64,000 nt of DNA from Rhizomys pruinosus (GCA_009823505.1 VZQC01005883.1:176610-240609), one strand, 5' to 3'; positions 31,756 through 42,825 are shown, counted from the stretch's first letter. Notes: a model not told the origin generated them from the sequence alone. Translations and numbers: made by a program.

Positions 31756-33735
31756 CCAAATTCCTATATGTGAATATATATATATATAATACATCCTTAT
31801 GTAAGTGCAGGAACCAGGAAAATAGAAAAGGACCAGGGAGGTAAAGGGAAAGAGAGAATCTGAGAAAGAATAGTAAGAGATAGGTGTTACTACGGGAGAA
31901 ATGGACAAAATGAGGTTATCTAAATGGGAGGGTAGAGGAGGGGTTATAGAAGGAAATTTGGGGGTAAAGGGAAAGAAGGAGATCAAGAGAGGTGGTACCA
32001 TAGGAGACTGGTATTATCAAGGGAGAAATGGGGAAAATGGGGACACTGTAAATGGGAAAGCTATGAAGGGAGGATTAGACAAGGAGAGTGATGGAAGAGA
32101 GATAAATAATGCCTAGCTAGTGTAGAAAACCTGAGGGAATCATATTAGTTGAATAATTCAATGACAAGTTACACATACAGTATCTCTACATGAGTCCATG
32201 TACATAGCTCAAGGCTACATAACAAGAAGCAGTGCCAGACAGGAGGAACCTTCCTTTGAGTTGTTGGCTAGGGTGGTCCAAAAGACTCTCTTGAAATTTC
32301 ACAGGCTATTGCTGCAGCCCTGGATTTCCTCCCAGAACTTGAAGGTAAAACCTTAGTGCTGAAGACAGGACATACTTCAGAGATTTGAAGCAATAGAGCA
32401 GGAAATGACCTGGAAGCCACCTCCCTTAAAGACTAGCTCTTGTGGCTTTGGAGAGTAGTATGCAAGCTGCTAAGGGAGAACAGCACTTGGTGGTCCAACA
32501 CCAGCTATTTTTTTTCTTGGTCTTTGTGAGACAGGGTCTCCCTATAGCCCCTGGTGTCCTGGAACTCACTCTGTAGACCAGGCTGGCCTTGAACTCACAA
32601 AGTCCGCCTGCCCTGCCTTCTGAGTGCTAGGATTAAAGGTGTGCACCACCATGCCCAGCATCCAACACCAGCTTTAAGGCCAAATATTCACATCAATATC
32701 CTGCACAGCATATGATATTGGTGCAGTAGTGGCGCTTTTATCTTGGGCACAATCAATGGCTAACTAATTGGAATGAAAGCCCAGTCAGTGAGAGGAAACT
32801 CATGTGAGGTACTGTAAACATAGCCAAATACACATGGATGGAGAGGTCAGACACCTAAGAGAAATCCCCAAGGCTGTCACATACTTAAACTAATGTAACT
32901 TCTTACTAAGTACAAAATATGCATCCTTATATTTACAGACAAATATCCCAGACACCACTCATTAAAGTAGCTTGTTTTGTGCCAGATGAAGACTATTACA
33001 GAATACCACACTGGTCACACACATTGTCTGTGACTTGCCCAAACCTAAGCAGCACATCTACAATGCAACCTGTACAACTAAGTCTCACCCAACATGAACA
33101 AGGGGCCAAGAGGACACTAACAAATCTCTTAACTCTCATTAAAGAACTCCCTTATGTAACAGAAGGCCAGAAACTCAAAATGTCACAAACGGCCAAACCT
33201 TGGAGATTAGGAGCCTGCAGAGTTTGGGTCCATGGCCAGGTCTCCTATATTAAGCTTCACTCACCCGTGGCTCAGAGACCACTGAGGAAGCAGGGACAGA
33301 AAGATTGTAAGAGACAGGTAGGTGAGGTATGACCATAAGGAAATAGAATCCTACAAGCTCTTGGGACCCTGCTCAGATGAACCTACAGCAATGCTCTCAG
33401 CCAGCACAAAACCCATGCAAACTCAGCCAGACAAAACCCAACTTGCAACTGGGGAAATGGACAGCAGAACCCAATCTTAATTGAAGAAATATTGGTAGCT
33501 TATTACCATTAGGTGAGGTAGACCTGGTCTTCTTAAATTGAGGGACTCTGGATAGGCCAACTAGAGTTCAGTGGATGAACTCGCACTGAAGAATGGCCAG
33601 GGACACTATTTGACACAATAGACCTTAACACAAATGAAAGAATCTATGAATTCCAGTGGAGGACTGTGGAGAAGGGAGCATAAAGGTGATTAAGATTGAT
33701 TGAGATCTTACCTATGAAATACACAAAAATTCAAT
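31756..33735 (+). mobile_element. L1 3' UTR, long
   Basis: Follows ORF2 directly. A purine-rich part carries a ~125-bp imperfect tandem duplication (GGGAGAAATGG at 31894 and 32021). Later blocks parallel other L1 3' UTRs here: GAAATGACCTGGAAGCCACC, GGAGAGGTCAGACACC, GCAGCACATCTACAATGCAA, GAAAGATTGTAAGAGACAGG, GTGGATGAACTC, ending CTATGAAATACACAAAAATT. A B1 splits it at 32507. It could combine more than one L1 insertion. Confidence 0.65.
32507..32660 (-). mobile_element. B1 SINE inside L1 3' UTR
   Basis: Reverse B1 ending CACCACCATGCCCAGC. Perfect 13-bp duplication TCCAACACCAGCT at 32494-32506 and 32661-32673. Confidence 0.96.
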
Positions 33736-33780
33736 CAATCAATCAATAAATAAATAAATAACAATAACAACAACAACAAA
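33736..33780 (+). repeat. (CAAT)n, (AAAT)n, (CAA)n tail
   Basis: CAATCAATCAATCAATAAAT passing into ACAATAACAACAACAACAAA. It looks like the evolved A-rich tail of the L1. Confidence 0.9.
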
Positions 33781-34179
33781 ACCAGCAGCCAATCTCTTTA
33801 CAGGATTAAGAATTACTTCTTGTCTCATGGAAAGCAGCCTTTGTTATCGTAATCTGCAAGGATTCTCCCACCACCACACACAGAATGGGAATAGACAGGT
33901 AAATAGACACAGGGATATAGCACACGCCTCTGCACCTACCTCCATTGATTTGTCTACATTCCAAACTCTGGGTGTACTAATAAAGATGCATCTAGAACCT
34001 TCACAGAGCTATATTAGAAAATTAGAGATTTGTCTGACTTCTTTTCATATATTTCACTAATATTACAATCATGACATACCAAAATTTTAAAATTGAATTC
34101 TGAAGTCAGTTTCTAGCCTACAAAGCTGTCTCATAGACACACCTGATCACCCTGAAACCTCAGCTTACTCACCAGGAAA
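33781..34179. other. Unassigned sequence
   Basis: No repeat or gene recognised. Open frame at 33827-34060 shows no family resemblance. Confidence 0.3.
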
Positions 34180-34319
34180 TGACAATCTTAGGATATGGAC
34201 TACGAGCCAAACAATATGGCTATAAAAATTTGACAAGAAGAGTATGGATTAGGAAGAGGATCTAAATGCCATGAAATGAAATTGTGTGAAAATCACAAAA
34301 ATCCATTAAAAATGTTTTT
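34180..34319 (+). mobile_element. L1 3'-UTR end fragment
   Basis: AGGAAGAGGATCTAAATGCC and GTGTGAAAATCACAAAAATC match the L1 end at 51447-51500 (GGATCTAAATACTATTAAAC, GTATGAAAATCACAAA). Confidence 0.5.
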
Positions 34320-34475
34320 AGAAACTTTATGAAACAGTTTCCATGTTGGAACATGCTACTTGGAGCAACCTGAACCCATATTCCCTGACCATGGTCACTC
34401 ATATTTGGCTCTAGAATAAGCTGTCTTATTCTTTTTGAGATGAGAGCTATGTTTTTGCGTTGACATAAAAATTAT
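34320..34475 (+). mobile_element. LTR 3' part, related to 36960-37112
   Basis: Shared words with the LTR at 36772-37112: GGTCACTCATATTTGG/GGTCACTTATATTTGG, GTTGGAACATG/GCTGGAACATG and GAGCTATGTTTTTGCGTTG/GAGTTATGCTTTTGCATTG. The polyadenylation signal is decayed to AGAATAAGC. Confidence 0.6.
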
Positions 34476-34596
34476 GATGACTTGGTCACTGATGGTGCTG
34501 GTGATTTTAGTAATAACATTGATGAATATCCATGATGCCTTACCAAGGGCTTGGCACTATGCCCAATCCCTAGCTTTATCAAAAACATTTTGGATA

Positions 34597-34746
34597 GTCG
34601 GGCATTGTATCACACGCCTTTAATCCCAGCACTTGGGAGACAGAGCCAGGTGGATCTCTGTGAGTTCAAGGCCAGCCTGGTCTACACAGTGAGTTCCAGG
34701 ACAAATAGGCTACAGGGAGACCCTGTCTCAAAAATACCAAAAAAAT
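34597..34746 (+). mobile_element. B1 SINE
   Basis: GTCGGGCATTGTATCACACG to CCCTGTCTCAAAAATACC with short A tail. Confidence 0.93.
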
Positions 34747-35051
34747 TGGTAAATATATGCTTCTTTATTAATTATTACTTCTAATTTCATCTGGTAATTG
34801 CCATAATTTCAAAGTAGCAAGAAGCATAAAGATATTTGGAAAACTTGCAACCCCTGTGATATATTATTAATAGATATATGATTTCTACTGATGACAAAAC
34901 CACTGATCCTGCTCAAAGTACTGGGATAAACTTCTACATTGGTAATTGAAAGATGCCACCTTTCAGACAGAGGATAATGGATGTAAAGAAGTAACTCTGT
35001 TTCCCATCTGGGTTCTGAATTTTCTTCAGGGAGCGCTCATGTCCAGATCCC

Positions 35052-35612
35052 ATGGGTCTCTCTTCCTGCTGCTGTGATAAAACACCTGGACAAACACAAC
35101 TTAAGGAAAGAAGAGTTCCTCTTGGTGCACAGTTCAGGTCACAGTCCACCATGGCAGCACAGGGAGCTGCTCACAGTGCATTGCAGTCAAGACACAGCCG
35201 GGCATGGTGGCGCACACCTTTAGTCCTAGCACTTGGGAGGCAGAGGCAGGCGGATCTTTGTGAGTTCAAGGCCAGCCTGGTCTACAGAGTGAGCTCCAGG
35301 ACAGCTGGGGCTACAGGGAAACCCTGTCCTCGAAAAGACCAAAAAAAAAAAAAAAAAAAAAAGAGCAAAAAAAGAAGCAGATGCAGGAAGTACTGTGCTC
35401 ACTTCCCTGTCTCCTTTTTATTCAATCCAGGACCCAGCTGAGCACATTTATGGCAGGTCTTCCCATTTCAATTAACCTAATTAAGAAAACCCTCCACAGG
35501 GCATACTCGCTGGCCAACTTAACTTCCATAATCCCTCATTTTGACTCCCTTCCCAGGTAATTCTAGATTCTGTGAAGTTGACAACACTATCACATCATAA
35601 TTTGCACTGAGC
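35052..35612 (-). mobile_element. LTR-like rodent repeat, split by a B1
   Basis: TGCTGCTGTGATAAAACACC at one end and TTCAATTAACCTAATTAAGA, then TCTGTGAAGTTGACAACACT at the other follow the layout of the LTR-like repeats at 16295 and 37907. More diverged, without clear terminal duplication. Confidence 0.55.
35197..35362 (+). mobile_element. B1 SINE
   Basis: GCCGGGCATGGTGGCGCACA to CCTGTCCTCGAAAAGACC and poly(A), inserted in the LTR-like repeat. Confidence 0.95.
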
Positions 35613-35859
35613 AAAGATTTCCCTTCTGCTCTCTCAGTTGGTGCTGTCATGGGTACTTTGTTCTTGTCCTAGCAATGCCAAGAGTACTGGAGAACCGCTA
35701 GCTGCCAGAATATTTTTTTCCCTTCTTGCTGTTAGTACTGCACACAGTGGTGTTGTCCATCCACACATAGATGTTCATTTTATCCCATGTGTGTCCTTGG
35801 GAACACCAAGGATACATATACCTACACTGTGGTCGAGTTAGTGTAGAAATCCCACCTCA

Positions 35860-35862
<3 letters not shown>

Positions 35863-35918
<56 letters not shown>

Positions 35919-35957
35919 AACATACACTCACACATACACACACACACACACACAGAC
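35863..35957. repeat. (TC)n(CA)n compound microsatellite
   Basis: About 40 bases of CT repeats run straight into interrupted ACAC repeats (CACACACACACA, CATACACTCACACATACACA). Confidence 0.97.
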
Positions 35958-36032
35958 TCACATTAGATATACATTAAGAAGTTTCTGAGTGCACAGCAAA
36001 CTATCTCTATTGGTACAGTAGTTTCATTTTTT

Positions 36033-36192
36033 GTGTGTGTCCTTTTTTTTTTTTTTTGGAGACAGGGTCTCCCTGTAGACCCAGCTGTCCTGGAATGGAC
36101 TATGTAGACCAGGCTGGTTTTGAACTCACAGAGATCTGCCTGCCTTTGCCTCCCAAGTGCTAGGATTAAAGGCGTGCACCACCACACCCGGC
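36033..36192 (-). mobile_element. B1 SINE
   Basis: Reverse B1 ending CCACCACACCCGGC, with flanks CAGTAGTTTCATTTT (36016 on) and CAGTAGTGTCACGTTTT (36194 on) as an imperfect duplication. Confidence 0.93.
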
Positions 36193-36204
36193 GCAGTAGT
36201 GTCA

Positions 36205-36345
36205 CGTTTTATTGATGTTTTATGTATTTCAGACATCATTTTTCAGTTCAATTTAGACATAGTCCCTTTTCCCTTCCCCCACCCCACCCAAAATCATGCA
36301 TTCTGCCATACATGTCCTGCATCTTTCTCTCAGTCTTTTTAAAGT
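36205..36345 (-). mobile_element. Retroelement 3' end, also at 41846-41990
   Basis: Reverse complement of a module found on plus near 41846-41990: on plus here TATTTCAGACATCATTTTTC, CAATTTAGACATAG, CCTTCCCCCACCCCACCC and GCATCTTTCTCTC. The G-rich part plus GAAATACACAAAAC end resembles an L1 3' UTR. Confidence 0.6.
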
Positions 36346-36771
36346 TTTTCTCTGCAAAAGTTTATTGTTTGGGGCAGAATTTAACTATATCAATCTGTTC
36401 TAAACAGGACTGAAGATAAAATGTTAATAGGCTCTGAATCTGCAACCTTCCAAACTCTCCACAGTAATAGAAGTGTTAATCAGCCTTGCAGGAAGTTCAG
36501 TCCAAGATCCAGGATTTTTCTAGGAACTTTCTTTCATACCTGCCTATCTCTAGTGCCTCTCTTAAAGAAGATCTAGTTTCTCTCACCACACAGTAATCAA
36601 TTATCAATAGTTCTTCAACTAGGGTTGGGGCCTGCTCTCAATTTCCCCAGTTCTATGCTGTTTTTTTTTTTTTTCCTGAGTGAGCTGTCCTAAATAGCCA
36701 CTCCTTCCCCACCGCTGTTTCTGACCTAACATCCCATAGCTAACAGATTAAAAAAAAAAACTTTGGAAATA
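36346..36771. other. Unassigned sequence
   Basis: No repeat recognised beyond T15 at about 36660 and A10 at about 36751. Confidence 0.3.
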
Positions 36772-37112
36772 TGTTAACTTAGTAGACTACCATATACCAA
36801 CCAAAAAATATACCACATACCAACCAAAAAAGCTAAGAAGGTCCTCAGATAGCATATGAGACCTATAGTAGAAACTCTCTGCTCTGCTAGACCTGCCTAC
36901 TGAATACATCCACCAATGTATTTGAAAGGTGTCTTGATCTATGACTTTTCTTCATTCTATTATTATAAAACTGTAATGCAACTGTTACCATGCTGGAACA
37001 TGGAATTGGAGGTAACCTGAATCTATGTTCCCAGGCCATGGTCACTTATATTTGGATACAGAATAAACTCTTAACCCCTTTGTGGTGAGAGTTATGCTTT
37101 TGCATTGTCACA
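36772..37112 (+). mobile_element. Probable solo LTR
   Basis: Starts TGTTAACTTAGTAGAC and ends TTTTGCATTGTCACA. Contains TATTATAAAACTG near 36959 as a TATA region and AGAATAAACTC near 37060 as polyadenylation signal. Fragments of the same family lie at 27285 and 34320. No flank duplication seen, so ends are tentative. Confidence 0.55.
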
Positions 37113-37295
37113 GGCTAGACTCTAGTGGATGAACTTGCACCAAGGGACATCTGGGTACAAATGTTTGACCAGATAGGACTTAACAGATAGGACAGAATGC
37201 ATGAAATATGGTGAGGGATATGGAAGCATGGAAGCAGAAGGGGTCTAAATTTGATTAAGATCTATTATATGAAATGCACAAAAAGTCAATTTAAA
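37113..37295 (+). mobile_element. Rodent L1 3'-UTR end
   Basis: CTAGTGGATGAACTTGCACC, CAAATGTTTGACCAGATAGG and TATATGAAATGCACAAAAAG parallel 33568-33735. Confidence 0.65.
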
Positions 37296-37817
37296 AAAGC
37301 CTTTTAGTAATACTTCAAAGTGGTTTACCAAGCCAAAACCATGGCCTGGCTAGAGAAACATCCCCCTTTGTTTCTATGATCTAACTACTAGTTTCACAAA
37401 TCAAAGGACACACTTTGGGTATCTCTGATTTATGTAGTCTTAAAAGTATCAAAAAAAATTATATCTGTCTCCAACCAAAGTAAACTGGCTTCGAATTATG
37501 AAATTATGCCTATGGACTTCCTTAGAACAAATCCAAAATACTCTGTAGACAGGAAGAGACACTGCAGCCTGGGAAGTTTATGTTTCACAGTGATTCAAAT
37601 GTAGGATTTAATTAATGAAGCTTGCTTCTTATTTGGTAACAAGGAGCTGCATGCTCAGCTCATTATCACCACTAAGCTGAGGAAATCATGGTAGTTTCCA
37701 ATGCAATTTTAATGATCCTATTTATTAGTACTGATTTTAAGCAATAGAATCTCTGTGGTGATTTTGAGCATATGCACAATAAGGCAAAAGGGCACATTAT
37801 AAAGTCCAAAGACGGGA
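37296..37817. other. Unassigned sequence
   Basis: No repeat or gene recognised. Confidence 0.3.
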
Positions 37818-37829
37818 CCGAGCTATAGT

Positions 37830-37878
37830 GGGGATCTTTGTGAGTTCAAGGCCAGCCTGGTCTGCAGAGCGAGTTCCT
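37830..37878 (+). mobile_element. B1 core fragment
   Basis: Only the centre of a B1 (GGGATCTTTGTGAGTTCAAG, CCAGCCTGGTCTGCAGAG). Head and tail are missing. Confidence 0.8.
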
Positions 37879-37879
37879 C

Positions 37880-38633
37880 AATTGAGGAATTACCTGCACC
37901 CAATTGGCCTGTGATAAAAACAACTTAAGGGAAAAGGGTTTGTTTTGGCTCAGTTTGAGGGTACACTACATCGTGACAGGGAAATCGTGGTAAAGAGGTA
38001 GCAGGAGCATAGCGGTGGAGAAAGAAACATCAAGATTAACATCTGAAAAAAGCCAGTTGTCACAGGCAGGCTGGAAAACTCGCCTCTGACTACAGGGCTA
38101 CCTGTAACAAAGCAGCATGCCTAAGAAAAACCTTTGAGAGTCTGGGAAAGGTGGGTGTGATATAAATGAGGGATGGAAACTCACAGGGCTCAAGGTTCCT
38201 GAAGTGGACCTGTCCCAGCTCACCAGCTGACTTCCGCTTTGGGGAGTGTCTTTCTCTTCTTTATTAAGGTTGCCCTATTTGTATCATTGTCCATGTGCCC
38301 CTGGTCCAGTTATTTGTTCCAGAACACAAGACACTGAAAAACTCAGGAGATGTTTCTCCAGACTCTGGTCTGTGCCTGTTACTGGAGTTTGAGGCAGCTG
38401 GACGCACTGTGACACAAAACTGAGAGATGAATGCTGGCGCTCAGGTTACTTCCTCCTTTTTGTTCAGTGAAGGACCTCAGCCCATGGAAGGGTACTGCTC
38501 ACATTTAGGGTGGATCTTTCCACCCCAATTAACCTAATCTAGAAAATCTCTCAGAGATATGCCAGATCTTTGTTTCCCTATTGATTCTAAATGGCATCGA
38601 ATTAATATCAAGATTAACCATCACATAAATGGA
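37880..38633 (-). mobile_element. LTR-like rodent repeat with an internal insert
   Basis: GCCTGTGATAAAAACAACTT and GGGAAAAGGGTTTGTTTTGG at the left and CCCCAATTAACCTAATCTAG plus AAGATTAACCATCACA at the right fit the same family as 35052-35612. About 38040-38390 between them is another repeat (see 38045). Confidence 0.5.
38045..38390 (+). repeat. Interspersed repeat shared with 17738-18065
   Basis: AAGCCAGTTG, GGCAGGCTGG, CCTGTAACAAAGCAGCATG and CCTGTCCCAGC align with 17738-18065. Probably LTR-derived, inserted into the surrounding LTR-like repeat. Confidence 0.4.
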
Positions 38634-38702
38634 GTTCAAAGTATGTCACCCCAAAATGTGCCACTTTGACATCAATATTCTTTTGAACTGAAGATAACTG
38701 AA

Positions 38703-38718
38703 AAAGAAAGAAAGAAAG

Positions 38719-38781
<63 letters not shown>

Positions 38782-38782
38782 A
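38703..38782 (+). repeat. (GAAA)n microsatellite
   Basis: About 80 bases of GAAA units with one GAGAAA interruption. AGCAGATGCAGGA follows, a word also present beside the B1 tail at 35375. Confidence 0.96.
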
Positions 38783-38959
38783 GCAGATGCAGGAAAATTT
38801 CTCTCCCCTATCTTCTAATAAAAATCATCTGAGACAAGAAGTCTGTGTAACAAACCTGTTCCTTATTCTGTTTTGGTTTCCTTCCCACAATTTGCGACCA
38901 ATGGAATCTCAAAACTTTTTCATTTGACTTCTTACTTCCTGATGAAATTCTTGTCCTTT

Positions 38960-39132
38960 ATTTATTTATTTATTTATTTATTTATTTTTGGTATTTTTGA
39001 GACAGGGTCTCCCTTTAATCCCAGCTGGCCTGGAGCTCTCTTTGTAGACCAGGCTGGCCTTGAACTCATAGAGATCCCCCTGCCTCTGCCTCCCAAGTGC
39101 TAGGATTAAAGGCATGTGCCACCATGCCCAGC
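38960..39132 (-). mobile_element. B1 SINE with (TTTA)n tail
   Basis: Reverse B1 ending CACCATGCCCAGC. Perfect 11-bp duplication TCTTGTCCTTT at 38949-38959 and 39133-39143. Confidence 0.96.
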
Positions 39133-39451
39133 TCTTGTCCTTTCTTACACTGCTGTAAAATCCCCAAGTTCTAGTCACCTCATGGAGTTACTCAGCACTG
39201 AGTACTTTCTGGTTTATGCATGATGCACATGTTAGTAAACCTTTTCTTTTTCTCTTGTTACTGTGTCTTTTGTTAGTCTAATTTACTGGCCTTCAGATAA
39301 GATGGGTAAAATGGGTATTTTTTCCTTCTGTGTCTAAGCATATATGTAAATCTACTCAATCTATTTATAAGAATTCTGTTTATTGCAATATCTACCCCAT
39401 AATCTAGTCAATAGCAGAGGTCTAATAAATATATTGATTCACATTTAAAAA

Positions 39452-39568
39452 TCAAGTGATGCAGGCAGATCTTTGTGAGTTCAAGTCCAGCCTGGTCTAC
39501 AGAGTGAGTTTCAGGGGCTACAGGGAGACCCTGTCTTGAAAAGGGACCAAAACAAAAAAAAAAAAAAA
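39452..39568 (+). mobile_element. B1 SINE, 5'-truncated
   Basis: Starts at GATGCAGGCAGATCTTTGTG and ends in a poly(A) of about 15. AATCAAG lies at both sides (39442 and 39567). Confidence 0.85.
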
Positions 39569-39574
39569 TCAAGC

Positions 39575-39743
39575 GTAGGCGGGCATGATGGCACATGCCA
39601 TGTTAATCACGAATGCCTGGAGACGAGGCAATGCCGATCTCTGTGAGTTCATGCCAGCTTGGGTCCCTACATAGCAAGTTTCCAGGCTAGCTGGGACTAA
39701 AGGGAGGACCCTGACTCAAACAAGACCAAAAAAAAAAAAAAAA
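39575..39743 (+). mobile_element. B1 SINE, diverged
   Basis: GTAGGCGGGCATGATGGCAC to CCTGACTCAAACAAGACC and poly(A), with many small insertions. AATCAAG flanks it again at about 39567 and 39742. Confidence 0.88.
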
Positions 39744-39755
39744 TCAAGTAATATT

Positions 39756-39980
39756 GGGGCTGGAGAAATGGCTCAGTAGTTAAGAGCAGTGACTGCTTTT
39801 GTAGAATACCTGGGTATAATTCCCAGCATCCACATGACAGCTAGCAACCATCCATAATTCTAATTCCAGGGGAATCTGACACTCTTTTCTGACCCCCACA
39901 GGCATTGCATGACATGAATGCACTTACATACATACAGATAATACACTCATACACACAAAAATAATAAAATATTTTTTAAA
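39756..39980 (+). mobile_element. B3-type SINE
   Basis: GGGGCTGGAGAAATGGCTCA to ACACAAAAATAATAAAAT. Third SINE in a row here. Confidence 0.92.
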
Positions 39981-40179
39981 TCATGTAGCATTAACTGTTA
40001 TGTATATTGCTTTACTTTATCTTCAAGGCATCCAAGGTTAGGTATGCAGAAACTAAATCTAAGCAACATTGGTGTTACAAAATGACTTGCCCCTCTCCCA
40101 GCAATTCAGATGGAATAAAATGGGGTGGAGAATGGGCAGTGATAAGAGTCACTTAATATAAGTAAAAATGTTCATTTTA

Positions 40180-40503
40180 CTTTACCACATCGATATACAG
40201 ATTCCATGCAATCCTGATCAATGAGCCCCATGAGCTTCTGTGAAGACTTGGAAAAAAAAAATCCTTAACATTAATTTTGAAAAAAAAGAAACCCCGAAAG
40301 CCAAACAACCTAGTGCAAAAAGTGCACATACAGGAGAGATGTTGCTACATCAGACTTCAAAGCTATATTACAGGCATCATCTAAAGGTCATAAAGACAGC
40401 CGGGGTACTGGCACAACAACAGGGACCCTTGACCAATGGAACAATATTGAAGATCTCAAACCTGACGATACAATTTTTCAGCCACCTCATATTTGGCAAA
40501 GGG

Positions 40504-40543
<40 letters not shown>

Positions 40544-41725
40544 CTCGACGACGGTAAGATAGTATCTTCAGCAAATGGTGCTGGCAAAATGGATCGCCCA
40601 TTTGTAGAATAACAGAATTAAAACCCACCTACCTCTCACCTGTACAAGGAATCAACTCCAAGTCCCATATCAAAATCTCAACGTAAAACCCAAAACCTGA
40701 AGGTGATGACTAGAAGAAAAAGTTGTAACAACCTACAAGACACAAGAGTAGTAGAAGGAGCTTTTCTAAATCAGACAGCAGCTGCACACGGCAATATAAG
40801 GTCAAAGTTTTAAAAAGGGACCTCATCAAATCAAAACCTTTGTAAACTTAAAGAAAAACAATCAAGGAATTGAGGATAAAACCCACAGAGTGGGAGGAAA
40901 CCCACCAGGCTTCATCTGACAGAGCATTAACCTCCAGAATTATACGAGACTAGCTCAAAAAACAAAACAGAAGTAAGTAAACAAATTGATTCACTCAACA
41001 GATTGATTAAGAGCCTGAACGAGCTTCACCGTGGAGGAGAATAAAAGATGGCTGAGAAACATCTTAAAAAAGTGTTTTCCACATCATAATAATACGGAAA
41101 TAATGCAAAAATTTAAAAAACCACTCTAATATATCATCTCACTCCAATAAGACTAGCTAAGATCAAGAAAACAAAAGACACCAAATGCTGGAGAGGTTGT
41201 GGGGAAAGGGGAACACTCATCCACTGCTGGTGGGAATGGAAACTGGTACAACCATTATGGAAAGCAGTGTGGAGAACCCTTAAAAGACTCAAAATGACTC
41301 TACCACCTGACCCAGTCATACCATTCCTGCATATATACCCACAAGACTCATCCTACTGCAAAGATACTTGCACATCCATGTTTATTGCATCTCTCTGCAC
41401 AATAGCGAAGAGCTGGAACCAACCCAAATGTCCCTCAACTGATGAGTGGATAAAAAAAATAAATGTGGTACATGTACACAATGGAGTACTACTCAGCAAT
41501 AAAGAAAGATGACATCATGAACTTTGCAGGTAAATGGATGGAACTCGAAGCCATTATGCTAAGTGAAGTAACACAGGCCCAGAAAAACAAGAGGTGAATG
41601 GTCTCTCTCATTTGTGGATGCTAACACCAAATCCCCAGATGAAAGGGAAGCTAAACAACATTATTGTTATGTTTCTGTTTATCTGAAAGCAACTATGTTT
41701 TTACAATGTAAATCTCTTAACGGGC
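40180..41725 (+). pseudogene. L1 ORF2 3' half and short 3' UTR
   Basis: GATATACAGATTCCATGCAA, GATTGATTAAGAGCCTGAAC, TGGAGAGGTTGTGGGGAAAG, CCATTATGGAAAGCAGTGTG, TTTGTGGATGCTAACACCAA and ATCTGAAAGCAACTATG identify the end of ORF2 and the short-UTR 3' end. A poly(A) run of about 35 bases interrupts it at 40506-40540. Frames of up to about 80 codons survive (41267-41512), but the ORF is broken. Confidence 0.88.
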
Positions 41726-41845
41726 TCTAGAATCGATCCACCACTTACTTTCAAACTCTGTAATTACTGTATATGAGTGGAAAGTATGTATTCATATTTT
41801 AGAGTAATATAAAATTAAAGGAGGAAAATGTGAATTCCTAAACAT

Positions 41846-41990
41846 AAAAAAAGATGGAGAGAAAGATGCAGGATATTTATGGCAGAATGATTTGGGGTGG
41901 AGTGAGGGGAAGGGAAAGGGTAATATGTCTAAACTGAACTGAGAAATGATGTCTGAAATACACAAAACATCAATACAAGCATTACAAAAA
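41846..41990 (+). mobile_element. Retroelement 3' end, also at 36205-36345
   Basis: GATGGAGAGAAAGATGCAGG, TGGGGTGGAGTGAGGGGAAG, CTAAACTGAACTGAGAAATG, TGAAATACACAAAACATCAA, then a poly(A) tract. Same module as 36205-36345 in opposite orientation. Confidence 0.65.
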
Positions 41991-42009
41991 AAAAAAAAGA
42001 AAGAAAGAA

Positions 42010-42187
42010 AAAGCACTTGCTGCTCTTTCCAAGGGCTGAAGTTCAAATCCCAGCACCCAAGCTCACAACTGCCTGTAAATTCAGCTCCAGGGGATGTGAC
42101 ATCTTCTTCTGGACTCTGCACACATGTGTGTATACACTCACACACACAAACATACACACATGGATACATAAGTAAAAATAAAAAAAG
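42010..42187 (+). mobile_element. B3-type SINE, 5'-truncated
   Basis: Starts at AAGCACTTGCTGCTCTTTCC, followed by CAAATCCCAGCACCCA and a CA-rich 3' body with TAAAAATAAAAAAAG tail. Confidence 0.85.
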
Positions 42188-42730
42188 ACTTTTGCTGCCA
42201 TTAAAATTAGTAAGAAACAATCATAAACTTGAGAGTTGATATTCTGGGTACTATAATTTTCTCATCAGTTCAGTAGCTCATCAAGTTTAAAAAACAAAGT
42301 TTGTTGAAATAACTAAGTGGCTTATTGTAACTTTATATATTTTTCCATTTTTCTTCATTTCCCATCTACCCATCACACTTTACTGAACTGATGTGAAGAC
42401 TTAAAGGAATAACCTCCTGCAACTTTGGCTCTCCATTTACAAATATCTCTACTGGCCTTTCATTCAATTCATTGGAAAGACAAATCACATCATCTAAAAG
42501 TCATAAATTATGTACTGCTCTGGCTGTTACTTTCTTGCTGAAAGCAATCTATCCAACAGCCATGCGTCCTTCAAAATTGAATTTCTCCAAACTCAAAATT
42601 TTCTGAGTTACACTGCAATGGTTTTTAGGTGATACATTGTTCTGTGTTTCTTTCAGGTGACTCAGAAAATTCAAAACCATTTGAGTCTGTCATTGAAGCC
42701 CCGGTGGATAATGATACTAAGTGCTGTAAG
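42188..42730. other. Unassigned sequence
   Basis: No repeat recognised. A pyrimidine-rich tract ending TTTCTTTCAG at 42648-42657 resembles a splice acceptor and opens a 100-codon frame, but most of that frame is a MIR relic. Confidence 0.35.
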
Positions 42731-42734
42731 GTAC

Positions 42735-42825
42735 TGAGGGCTTACTCTCCCCCAGATACTGTGTTAAGAATTCTATATGTGGAATCTCATTTTAACTTCC
42801 CAGCCAATCTCAATTACTCAAGAAA
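42735..42825 (-). mobile_element. MIR fragment
   Basis: GATACTGTGTTAAGAATTCT, TGGAATCTCATTTTAACTTC and CCAGCCAATCTCAATTACTC follow the reverse MIR 3' part. Confidence 0.55.

Noticed and set aside
36205..42000. Possible CRISPR-like or phage-like repeat spacing among repeated words
   Set aside because: All recurring words belong to eukaryotic SINE, L1 or LTR families with irregular spacing.
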